Shown in pieces: positions 1-5,364 of a DNA stretch of 12,940 bases (position 1 is the stretch's first letter; each line of letters starts with the position of its first letter). Below the pieces are notes generated by a model. It did not search any database and was not told the origin of the DNA. It saw only the letters and a list, made by a program, of their open reading frames with translations. The DNA is taken from positions 1 through 12,940 of the forward strand of contig SFNY01000075.1 of NCBI GenBank assembly GCA_004554085.1. The letters are read 5' to 3'. The translations under genes were made by a program, and so were the position numbers. The stretch comes from Clostridiales bacterium. GTDB taxonomy: Bacteria; Bacillota; Clostridia; Christensenellales; Aristaeellaceae.

Positions 1-92
1 CCACCTGTTCCCATACCGAACACAGAAGTTAAGCCTCAGCACGCTGATGGTACTTGGCTGGCAACGGCCCGGGAGAGTAGGTCGTCGCCGGA
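1..92 (+). rRNA. rrf: 5S ribosomal RNA, 3' part (5' end outside window)
   Basis: The window opens inside a 5S rRNA. Recognisable parts are the loop C/helix III region (CCGAACACAGAAGTTAAG), the GATGGTACTTGGC segment leading into domain gamma, and the loop E 3' strand GAGAGTAGG at about 72-80. The 3' strand of helix I follows, ending near 92 (GTCGTCGCCGGA). About 25-30 nt of the 5' end lie before base 1. The sequence is of the Gram-positive/clostridial 5S type. A terminator follows within 15 nt, so this is the end of an rRNA transcription unit, either an rrn operon or a solitary 5S gene. Bases 1-73 recur without a mismatch at 3260-3332. Confidence 0.96.
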
Positions 93-105
93 TTCAATTC
101 TTTTT

Positions 106-130
106 GGACAGTCCGCGGACTGTCCTTTTT
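106..130 (+). terminator. Intrinsic terminator of the 5S rRNA unit
   Basis: A self-complementary 20-mer, GGACAGTCCGCGGACTGTCC (106-125), is followed at once by TTTTT. It lies 14 nt after the end of 5S rRNA and is a classic rho-independent terminator for the rRNA transcript. Confidence 0.93.
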
Positions 131-227
131 CTTATCAGTTATCTGCAGATGTGGAACAGAATGGTATTTTCTGCGTCTATGATATTAAAGGATTACGATT
201 TTGGAACAGATGGGAAGGAGAACGAAC

Positions 228-923
228 ATGAAGAAGCTGTTGGCTCTACTGTTGGTTCTGGGTATGCTGCTGACCTGCGCGTTTGCGGAGGTGTATACGA
301 CCGGCAACGTCAATCTGCGCAAGGGTCCCGGTTTGAATTACGGCACGGTAGGTTCTGTACCTGAGGGTTCGGAGCTGGAATACCTTGGTGAGATTTCCAC
401 CGATGAGCGCGGCGTGGACTGGTACAAGGTGGAATACAAGGGCAAGACCGTATGGATTTCGTCGAAATATTCTGAATTGCGCGGCGAACAGATTTGGCAA
501 CTGGAAGCGTATGACCCGCATGCGGATGCTGTGGAGCTTTCTGGCTACTTTATGCAGGATCTGAGCTGGTCTGCCAAGGAAGCTGGTCTGTCCCAATTTC
601 AGGTTGTGAATTCGGAGTCGCCGAATCAGTACTACAATGATTCAGCTGTACTCGGCGGCTATGATCGAGTTGAGTATATTGGTCTGACTGGAAGGGACTA
701 TTGCGTATTTGGCGTGACGCTGGGGATGGAAGTTGAAGAAGCCAGACAGGTATTGACGCAGGCTGGCCTGGTGCTCTACGATGATTACGGAAATACGCTC
801 GTATTCTTGCATCCTTCCAATGAGTTTTCCTATGATTTTGTCGACGATTACGATTCCAGCATCAATCTCTACTGTGTGGATGGCGTGGTTGTGGAGCTGG
901 ACTGGAGCGCATACACGGGCTGA
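228..923 (+). CDS. Secreted SH3-domain (SH3_3) protein
   Basis: A 231-residue exported protein. The ATG at 228 is chosen because GGGAAGGAG (212-220) lies 7 nt upstream and because it opens directly on a signal peptide (MKKLLALLLVLGML, likely cut after AFA at residue 20). Residues about 22-72 form a bacterial SH3 domain (TGNVNLRKGPGLNYG, then WYKVEYKGKTVWISSKY), a module that usually binds peptidoglycan or mediates envelope contacts. Residues about 75-231 are acidic and aromatic-rich. They include a segment GVTLGMEVEEARQVL resembling small envelope lipoprotein-type repeats, but I do not recognise the domain. A TATGAT -10-like box sits at 178-183 without a good -35. A hairpin terminator follows at 937. 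Function inferred: cell-wall-associated, no enzyme motif seen. Confidence 0.88.
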   Translation: MKKLLALLLVLGMLLTCAFAEVYTTGNVNLRKGPGLNYGTVGSVPEGSELEYLGEISTDERGVDWYKVEYKGKTVWISSKYSELRGEQIWQLEAYDPHADAVELSGYFMQDLSWSAKEAGLSQFQVVNSESPNQYYNDSAVLGGYDRVEYIGLTGRDYCVFGVTLGMEVEEARQVLTQAGLVLYDDYGNTLVFLHPSNEFSYDFVDDYDSSINLYCVDGVVVELDWSAYTG

Positions 924-936
924 TCGAGGGCGAAAC

Positions 937-972
937 AAGCACGCCTGTGCGAGGTGCATCAGGCGTGCTTTT
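937..972 (+). terminator. Intrinsic terminator after the SH3 gene (probably leaky)
   Basis: Perfect 10-bp stem AAGCACGCCT (937-946) with AGGCGTGCTT (961-970), 14-nt loop, then a short T run (TTTT counting the stem end). The T tract is short, and the next gene's ribosome-binding site begins only a few bases later, leaving no room for a new promoter. Some readthrough into the Nudix gene is therefore likely. Confidence 0.7.
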
Positions 973-990
973 GAACAAGGAGAGAGATGC

Positions 991-1404
991 ATGAGGGTGC
1001 GGATTCTGGAGCGCGCGGAGGATGGGCTGCTGCGGTACGCGGTGATTCTGGCGCGCTGCAAGGGGGATATTGTGCTCTGCCGCCATCGTGAGCGCACGAC
1101 CTGGGAGTTTCCGGGCGGACACCGGGAGCCGGGCGAGAGCATCGCCGAAGCGGCGGCGCGGGAGCTGCGGGAGGAGACAGGCGCGCTGGAGTTTGCGCTG
1201 CATGAGATCTGCCCCTATTCGGTGGAGGACGGCGGCGTGGAGAGCATCGGCATGTTGTTTCATGCGGAGATTCACCGCCTTGCCCCGGAGCTGCACCATG
1301 AGATTCAGGAGATCCGGCGCACGCGGACGCTGTCGGAGAACTGGACGTACCCCGAGATTCAACCGGTACTGCTGGCGGAGGCGAAGCGGAGGGGACTGAT
1401 CTGA
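991..1404 (+). CDS. Nudix hydrolase
   Basis: A 137-residue single-domain Nudix pyrophosphatase. The Nudix box G-x5-E-x7-R-E-L-x-E-E-x-G is complete at residues 43-65 (GHREPGE, then REL, then REETGA); its glutamates bind the Mg2+ needed to hydrolyse nucleoside diphosphates linked to another group. WEFPGG just before the box is typical of the MutT/8-oxo-dGTPase-like branch, but substrate cannot be assigned from sequence. The ATG at 991 has AAGGAG (978-983) 7 nt upstream; starting here gives a normal family N-terminus (MRVRILERAEDG), whereas longer readings run into the SH3 gene. It follows the SH3 gene on the same strand across a hairpin and converges on the MBL-fold gene. Confidence 0.9.
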   Translation: MRVRILERAEDGLLRYAVILARCKGDIVLCRHRERTTWEFPGGHREPGESIAEAAARELREETGALEFALHEICPYSVEDGGVESIGMLFHAEIHRLAPELHHEIQEIRRTRTLSENWTYPEIQPVLLAEAKRRGLI

Positions 1405-1467
1405 ACTGGCTGCGGTGCGCTTTTGGAGATCGCAGCGCCGAACCCTGCAGAATCCGGCGCAGATGAT

Positions 1468-1498
1468 AATCCCCTTCGGATGCGTTCCAAAGGGGATT
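1468..1498. terminator. Hairpin between convergent genes
   Basis: Inverted repeat AATCCCCTT (1468-1476) with AAGGGGATT (1490-1498), 9 bp, 13-nt loop, in the 113-bp gap between the Nudix gene and the convergent MBL-fold gene. The position suits a shared bidirectional terminator, but neither side has a clear T tract, so termination is inferred from position and stem only. Confidence 0.45.
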
Positions 1499-1517
1499 CG
1501 GTAAATTGCGCTGCGGG

Positions 1518-2231
1518 TCAGAGTTCAAAGCTAACGCCGCAGGCGCAGATATTGGCGATGCGATTGCGATAGGGCAGGCTGCACGGATGCGCCTTCAGGC
1601 GGTCGATGATGGCATAGTCGTCCACCATGTGCATGGGGAAGGCCACGGTTGGCTGAAGCAGGCGCATGAAGGCGTCGAAGCCGCGCCAGTATTCGTCGCC
1701 CAGGCGGGGATCCAGCGGCAGGAAGGCCGCGTCGATGGGCAGGCCCCGCAGCTTCTCGATCTCCTCGTAGAAGCGGTCGATCTGTGCGCGGTCGAAGTTC
1801 GCGTCCTCGCGCCACAGCCACAGGTTGTGATCCCCCGCATGGTAGATGTGCCTGCCCTCGCAGCTCACGTAGAAGGCCACGCCCATATCGGTGGAGCGCA
1901 GCGCCTGGACGGTTACGCCGTCGCAGCTGCGCAAGTCGTCCTTGTGCAGGCGGTCGCAGCGGGAGAAGATGTCGTCAGTCACACCCATCTTCTGACGGTT
2001 TGCAGCGTTGAGCGTCACGTCGCAGCCCAGGTAGTAGCGGGTGTCGGGGGTGCGCTCGCCGTAAGCGTAGATCTCCGGAACGTAGTGATCCGGGTGGTGG
2101 TGGCTGGCAAAGACGCTGAGCGTCTTCGCGGGATCCGGCTCCGGCAGGGGGCCCTGATAGTAGTCAAACAGCAGGCGGTGGGTCGCGCCGTCGATCAGAA
2201 AGCCGCTGTGGTCGATGTAGGTAACGCGCAT
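1518..2231 (-). CDS. MBL-fold metallo-hydrolase
   Basis: A 237-residue cytoplasmic protein of the metallo-beta-lactamase superfamily. The metal-binding motif HxHxDH is present as H44-H-H46-P-D48-H49 (ASHHHPDHY). The later HAGDHN (Asp134) supplies the bridging aspartate, and a C-terminal FPMHM supplies the last histidine. The opening MRVTYIDHSGFLI and the overall size match the UlaG/YycJ-like 'L-ascorbate-6-phosphate lactonase-related' single-domain hydrolases rather than antibiotic-inactivating enzymes (no signal peptide, different spacing). Substrate unknown. It is the only minus-strand gene here, divergent from the small membrane protein with a gap of about 60 bp and no recognisable promoter. 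The start at 2231 lacks a strong Shine-Dalgarno sequence but gives the natural N-terminus. Confidence 0.88.
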   Translation of the reverse strand: MRVTYIDHSGFLIDGATHRLLFDYYQGPLPEPDPAKTLSVFASHHHPDHYVPEIYAYGERTPDTRYYLGCDVTLNAANRQKMGVTDDIFSRCDRLHKDDLRSCDGVTVQALRSTDMGVAFYVSCEGRHIYHAGDHNLWLWREDANFDRAQIDRFYEEIEKLRGLPIDAAFLPLDPRLGDEYWRGFDAFMRLLQPTVAFPMHMVDDYAIIDRLKAHPCSLPYRNRIANICACGVSFEL

Positions 2232-2293
2232 GGCGGCTGAGGAACTGGTTGCAGCGCATGCGGCGCATGTGCACGCGGGAGGGCCTGCGGGAA

Positions 2294-2599
2294 ATGACGC
2301 GGCGCTGGGCGCGCTTTCTGCTGAACCCGCGGCTGCTGCTGTGCCTGGTCATCGCATGGATGATTACAAACGGCTGGAGCTACGTGATGTTCGGACTGGG
2401 CATGCTGATGAAGATTCACTGGATGCGCGTGGTGGGCGGGGCCTACATGAGCTTCCTGTGGTTGCCCTTTACGCCGGAGAAGCTGGTGACGGTGGTGCTG
2501 GCCATCGGCCTGATGCGGCTGCTGTATCCTCGGGACCGGCGCACGCTGGGCGTGCTGCGCCGCAAGCTCAAGCAGATCTCCAGACGGCCCGAATGCTGA
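2294..2599 (+). CDS. Small conserved membrane protein
   Basis: A 101-residue protein with basic ends and two hydrophobic segments: about residues 9-33 (LLLCLVIAWMITNGWSYVMFG) and about 46-73 (AYMSFLWLPFTPEKLVTVVLAIG). The WLPFTPEK turn and the C-terminal YPRDRRTLGVL resemble a small hypothetical membrane protein family I recall from Firmicutes. No function is known to me and no catalytic motif is seen. ATG 2294 is preferred because GGGAGGG (2277-2283) lies 10 nt upstream; an in-frame TTG at 2249 or ATGs at 2258 and 2267 would add a short arginine-rich leader. It diverges from the MBL-fold gene and precedes the signal peptidase gene on the same strand, with a terminator hairpin between. Confidence 0.75.
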   Translation: MTRRWARFLLNPRLLLCLVIAWMITNGWSYVMFGLGMLMKIHWMRVVGGAYMSFLWLPFTPEKLVTVVLAIGLMRLLYPRDRRTLGVLRRKLKQISRRPEC

Positions 2600-2605
2600 T
2601 CGATT

Positions 2606-2637
2606 GCGCCTGCGCGGGATGCGCGGGCGCTGCTTTT
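2606..2637 (+). terminator. Intrinsic terminator before the signal peptidase gene (probably leaky)
   Basis: GC-rich 10-bp stem GCGCCTGCGC (2606-2615) with GCGCGGGCGC (2621-2630), one T-G wobble, 5-nt loop, then TGCTTTT. It ends only about 20 nt before the lepB start, so either lepB depends on readthrough or the hairpin tunes expression. Confidence 0.68.
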
Positions 2638-2656
2638 ACATGTGGAGGGAAATGGA

Positions 2657-3196
2657 TTGAACACCGTTTGGCAGATTGCGGCGCGGCTGGCCTGCGAGGC
2701 TGCGATCGGCGTGCTGCTCGCGCTGCTGCTGCGCTTCTTTGTGTGCATGCTGGTGCGGGTGAAGGGCAAGTCCATGATGGATACGCTGCACAACGGCGAC
2801 TTCATGCTGGCGCTGCGCTACGGCCTGTTCGGCGGGATTCGCCGCTTTGATGTGGTGATCTGCCGCTATCCCGGCAGAAAGGGGTACTTCGTCAAGCGGG
2901 TCGTGGGCCTGCCGGGAGAGCGCGTCTCCATGGCGGAGGGAGCGCTGTACATCGACGGTGCGGAAGTTACGGAGGACTTCCCACTGCGCAGATCCCTGCG
3001 GGGCTTCGAGGAGAGGATGCTGGGCCCGGACGAGTATTTCGTGCTGGGCGACAACCGGCCCTGCTCCCACGACAGTCGGAGAATCGGCCCGATCCCCCGC
3101 AGTGCGATTCACGCGCGGGTGTGCTGCGTGTTCTGGCCGCCGCGCCGCTGCCGCCGCATCCGGCGGGGAAATGTTATATCCTCGCGCGGGGCTTGA
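2657..3196 (+). CDS. lepB: Type I signal peptidase
   Basis: A 179-residue signal peptidase I that removes signal peptides on the outer face of the cytoplasmic membrane. One N-terminal membrane anchor (about residues 13-35) precedes the catalytic serine in box B (GKSMMDTL, Ser39). The general-base lysine is Lys80 (FVKRVVGLPGE), and the C-terminal box GDNR-x3-S-x-DSR (about residues 133-143) is intact. The usual proline of SMxPT is replaced by Asp here. The start is TTG 2657, placed 7 nt after GGAGGG (2644-2649); the in-frame GTG at 2642 lies within that site. Length is typical of monoderm SipS-like enzymes. The stop codon lies inside the -35 box of the next transcription unit. Confidence 0.93.
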   Translation: MNTVWQIAARLACEAAIGVLLALLLRFFVCMLVRVKGKSMMDTLHNGDFMLALRYGLFGGIRRFDVVICRYPGRKGYFVKRVVGLPGERVSMAEGALYIDGAEVTEDFPLRRSLRGFEERMLGPDEYFVLGDNRPCSHDSRRIGPIPRSAIHARVCCVFWPPRRCRRIRRGNVISSRGA

Positions 3197-3221
3197 CAGG
3201 GCGCACGGTGCGTGGTAAAAT
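3193..3221 (+). promoter_or_regulatory. Strong sigma-A promoter of the 5S-like RNA
   Basis: TTGACA (3193-3198), exactly 17 nt, then TAAAAT (3216-3221). The -35 is perfect and the -10 matches 5 of 6. Predicted transcription start is about 3228, some 8-10 nt before the 5' end of the 5S homology. The -35 overlaps the TGA stop of lepB (3194-3196). Confidence 0.88.
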
Positions 3222-3236
3222 ATGTGCATAAGATTT

Positions 3237-3332
3237 CCGGTGACAATAGCCTGAGGGATCCACCTGTTCCCATACCGAACACAGAAGTTAAGCCTCAGCA
3301 CGCTGATGGTACTTGGCTGGCAACGGCCCGGG
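3237..3332 (+). ncRNA. Independently transcribed 5S rRNA-derived RNA, lacking the 5S 3' end
   Basis: Homology begins with a normal 5S 5' end (TCCGGTGACAATAGCCTGAG, 3237-3256), which can pair with the helix I 3' strand seen in the first copy. It continues through loop A, helices II-III and most of domain gamma. Bases 3260-3332 match 1-73 with no mismatch. At 3333 the sequence switches abruptly: the loop E 3' strand and 3' half of helix I (about 20 nt) are missing, and the last G is the first base of an intrinsic terminator. With its own promoter, the unit should give a transcript of roughly 125-130 nt. It cannot close helix I as a normal 5S would, so it is either a decayed 5S gene or a repurposed small RNA. 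The helix II/III region contacted by ribosomal proteins L18 and L5 is retained; the L25-type loop E site is not. No open reading frame explains it. Confidence 0.85.
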
Positions 3333-3357
3333 CTCCGATGCTTTCGGGGCGTTTTTT
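3332..3357 (+). terminator. Intrinsic terminator fused to the 5S-like RNA
   Basis: Stem GCTCCGA (3332-3338) with TCGGGGC (3344-3350), 7 bp including one T-G, loop TGCTT, then G and six T (3352-3357). It starts on the last base shared with 5S, so the RNA is 5S sequence joined directly to a terminator. Confidence 0.88.
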
Positions 3358-3439
3358 GTACATGCGCTTCAACCGCGGCGCGTTTTGCCGCGTCTATAGG
3401 ACAGAGACAAATCGCAGAATGTGCGAAGGAGGGATACGC

Positions 3440-4498
3440 ATGAAGAAGCTGCGGAGAGCGCTGCTCTTGCTGCTGTGCCTGGCGCTCAGTGCCGCTGCGG
3501 CGCTGGGGGAGACGGTGTGCATGTACGTCGATCTGCCCGAGGACTTTGCACCCTATGGCGGAGGCTGGGGTCTTTCGGAGGACGGGAGCGTCTGGATCGG
3601 CGGTGGCTTTGGTTCCCCGGGACAGACGCGCGGAGGTCTGCTGCGGGTGGGTCTGGACGGAAGCTGCGCGGACGTCACCCCGGAGGGCGATCGCGCGGAG
3701 GGCCTGTACGGCGACATCATCCCGCTGGGGGAGGACGGCTGCATCGCGGTTCGCAGCGTGCGCACGGAGAGCGGGTATACAGATTATCTGGGACGGCTGG
3801 ATGCGGGGGTGCTTGTCTGGAAGATGGAGCTGCCCGGCGGCGGCCCCGTGCACCTGTGCCGCAGCGGGGACGGCTTCCTCATGAGCAGCAAGCCCGCGTC
3901 CGGCGCGATGGAGATCCGGCGCATGGATCTCTCGGGCAGCGAAGCGTGGCGCATTCAGCTGGAGGAGCGCATCGTGATCGAGGGCATGCTTGCGGGCGAG
4001 GGCGGACACGCCGCTTACGGCATGAAGTACGAGGAGCCGCACGCGGACGGCAGCGGTCAGAATTATACGCCGGTTCTGCTGGTCTTCGATGATGCGGGGC
4101 GGCTGCTGTGGAAGTGGGAGAGCGCCCGCTACGACTGTCACAGCTTCGTCGCGGCGGCGTGGCGGGAGGATGGCGGCGTGGTTGCGCTGGAGCAGGGCGG
4201 CGCCTTCGCCTTCAGTGCAGAGGGCGAGGTGGAGTGGACGTATGAGGCGGATGCAAGGCGCAGGGGTCTGACCAAAGTGGACGGCGGGTTTCTGCTTGCG
4301 TCCATCTCCGGAAGCGGCGAGGTGCATGTGGTGTTTCTGGATGCGGACGGCGCACTCAAATGGGAGGAGTACATCCCGACGGGCAGGGATTGGAGCGACT
4401 GCACGCCGTTTGTCTGCGGGGGAGAGGCGTATGTGCTGCTGGAGAGCATGTACGCCGGGAGCGAGTGCCTGGGCCTGATGAAGCTGGACGCGGCGTAG
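3440..4498 (+). CDS. Secreted beta-propeller-like protein
   Basis: A 352-residue exported protein. ATG 3440 has GAAGGAGGG (3425-3433) 6 nt upstream and begins a clear signal peptide (MKKLRRALLLLLCLALSAAAALG). Earlier in-frame starts would translate through the 5S-like RNA and are rejected. The mature part is built of repeated beta strands ending in a 'G-x-x-x-W' pattern (VLVWKM, SEAWRI, RLLWKW, EVEWTY, ALKWEE), alternating with D-G turns (SEDGS, GEDGC, SGDGF). This is the habit of PQQ-like/quinoprotein-type beta-propellers, though no cofactor-binding residues can be named. Probably an extracellular binding or scaffold protein; ligand unknown. A 6-bp hairpin (3374-3392) and a TATAGG box (3395-3400) precede it, but no convincing promoter. 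No terminator is seen after it. Confidence 0.82.
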   Translation: MKKLRRALLLLLCLALSAAAALGETVCMYVDLPEDFAPYGGGWGLSEDGSVWIGGGFGSPGQTRGGLLRVGLDGSCADVTPEGDRAEGLYGDIIPLGEDGCIAVRSVRTESGYTDYLGRLDAGVLVWKMELPGGGPVHLCRSGDGFLMSSKPASGAMEIRRMDLSGSEAWRIQLEERIVIEGMLAGEGGHAAYGMKYEEPHADGSGQNYTPVLLVFDDAGRLLWKWESARYDCHSFVAAAWREDGGVVALEQGGAFAFSAEGEVEWTYEADARRRGLTKVDGGFLLASISGSGEVHVVFLDADGALKWEEYIPTGRDWSDCTPFVCGGEAYVLLESMYAGSECLGLMKLDAA

Positions 4499-4522
4499 AA
4501 AAGGAAAACCGTGCAAAATCCT

Positions 4523-4552
4523 GTGGCATTCATTGCGGACGTGTGCTATAAT
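4523..4552 (+). promoter_or_regulatory. Promoter of the lyxose isomerase gene
   Basis: Perfect TATAAT (4547-4552) preceded by an extended -10 TG (4544-4545). A -35-like GTGGCA (4523-4528, 4 of 6) lies 18 nt upstream. The predicted start is near 4559, giving a leader of about 50 nt. Confidence 0.75.
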
Positions 4553-4610
4553 AGAGGCAGAAAGGGCGTTATGCGCGCATATGTGCAGGACTGCTATGGA
4601 GGATTTTGCG

Positions 4611-5291
4611 ATGAAGAGATCTGAGATCAATGCGGCCATCGTTTGGACTAAGGAACTGCTCGCCAAGAACAACATTCATCTCCCTCGCACGGCCTACTGG
4701 GATCTGGACAAGTGGGCGGAGAACAAGGACGCCATCGAGACCATTCAGCGCGTGATGCTGGGCTGGGACATCACCGACTTCGGCACCGGCAAGTTTTCCG
4801 AGATCGGCGCTGTGCTCTACACCGTGCGCAACGGCGACATGAACGATCCTTCCGTGGGCGTGCCCTACTGCGAGAAGTACATCGTGATGAAGGAGGGTCA
4901 GCGCCTGCCCAAGCACTACCACGTGTTCAAGACCGAGGACATCATCAATCGCGCCGGCGGCGTGCTGGCGGTGTACCTGTGGAACACCGACGAGGAGGGC
5001 AAGCAGTTGGACACCGATGTGAAGGTGTTCATGGACGGCATCGAGTACACCTACAAGGCCGGCGAGGAGATCCTGGTCTATCCGGGCAACAGCATCAGCC
5101 TTGCACCCCACGTCGCCCACATCTTCGGGCCTAAGCCTGGCTTCGGCGATGTCGTTGCGGGCGAGGTATCCAGGGTCAACGACGATACCACCGACAACTA
5201 CTTCCTCGAGCCCACCGCGCGCTTTGCGGACATCGAGGAGGACGAGGCGGTGCTGCACCCGCTGTGCAACGAGTACGCAAAGGTGCTTTAA
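4611..5291 (+). CDS. D-lyxose ketol-isomerase
   Basis: A 226-residue cupin-fold enzyme of the D-lyxose isomerase family, which interconverts D-lyxose and D-xylulose and, in characterised members, also D-mannose and D-fructose. The full family pattern is present: MKRSEINAAI, LGWDITDFG (residues 50-58), VRNGD, and the Mn2+-binding cupin motif H102-x-H104-x4-E109 followed by DIINR. The second-strand histidine is His170 (APHVAHIF), then GEVSRVNDDTTDN and IEEDE near the end. Length is normal for the family. ATG 4611 has GGAGG (4598-4602) 8 nt upstream; in-frame upstream ATGs lack this site. It has its own promoter and is followed 73 bp later by a PfkB kinase, a natural partner for phosphorylating the ketose product. 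No sugar transporter is in the window. Confidence 0.92.
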   Translation: MKRSEINAAIVWTKELLAKNNIHLPRTAYWDLDKWAENKDAIETIQRVMLGWDITDFGTGKFSEIGAVLYTVRNGDMNDPSVGVPYCEKYIVMKEGQRLPKHYHVFKTEDIINRAGGVLAVYLWNTDEEGKQLDTDVKVFMDGIEYTYKAGEEILVYPGNSISLAPHVAHIFGPKPGFGDVVAGEVSRVNDDTTDNYFLEPTARFADIEEDEAVLHPLCNEYAKVL

Positions 5292-5302
5292 CGTGATATA
5301 GC

Positions 5303-5336
5303 AATCGGGGGACAGGCGATGACCTGTCCCTTGGTT
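5303..5336 (+). promoter_or_regulatory. Intercistronic hairpin between isomerase and kinase
   Basis: A perfect 8-bp stem GGGACAGG (5309-5316) with CCTGTCCC (5323-5330), loop CGATGA, extendable outward to about 14 bp with wobble pairs. No T run follows, so it is more likely an RNA-processing or stabilising hairpin, or a weak attenuator, than a full terminator. Confidence 0.55.
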
Positions 5337-5364
5337 GCATACAGAGGAATGGAGGAGACGTCCC

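Noticed and set aside
1506..2240. Plus-strand open frame of 244 codons opposite the MBL-fold gene
   Set aside because: The minus strand encodes the full HxHxDH motif and a complete hydrolase; the plus frame is Val/Ala/Gln-rich and without motifs.
2226..2269. Three copies of GCGCATG between the divergent MBL-fold and membrane protein genes
   Set aside because: Short, GC-rich and partly explained by start codons and arginine codons; no symmetry or promoter boxes support an operator.
3212..3439. N-terminal extension of the propeller protein reading through the 5S-like RNA
   Set aside because: The extension is translated rRNA sequence; a strong ribosome-binding site and a signal peptide place the start at 3440.
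2636..4675. Long minus-strand open frame (679 codons) opposite lepB, the 5S-like RNA and the propeller gene
   Set aside because: It crosses a promoter, an RNA gene and a terminator, has no ribosome-binding site, and encodes low-complexity His/Arg/Ala-rich sequence, the usual mirror image of GC-rich genes.
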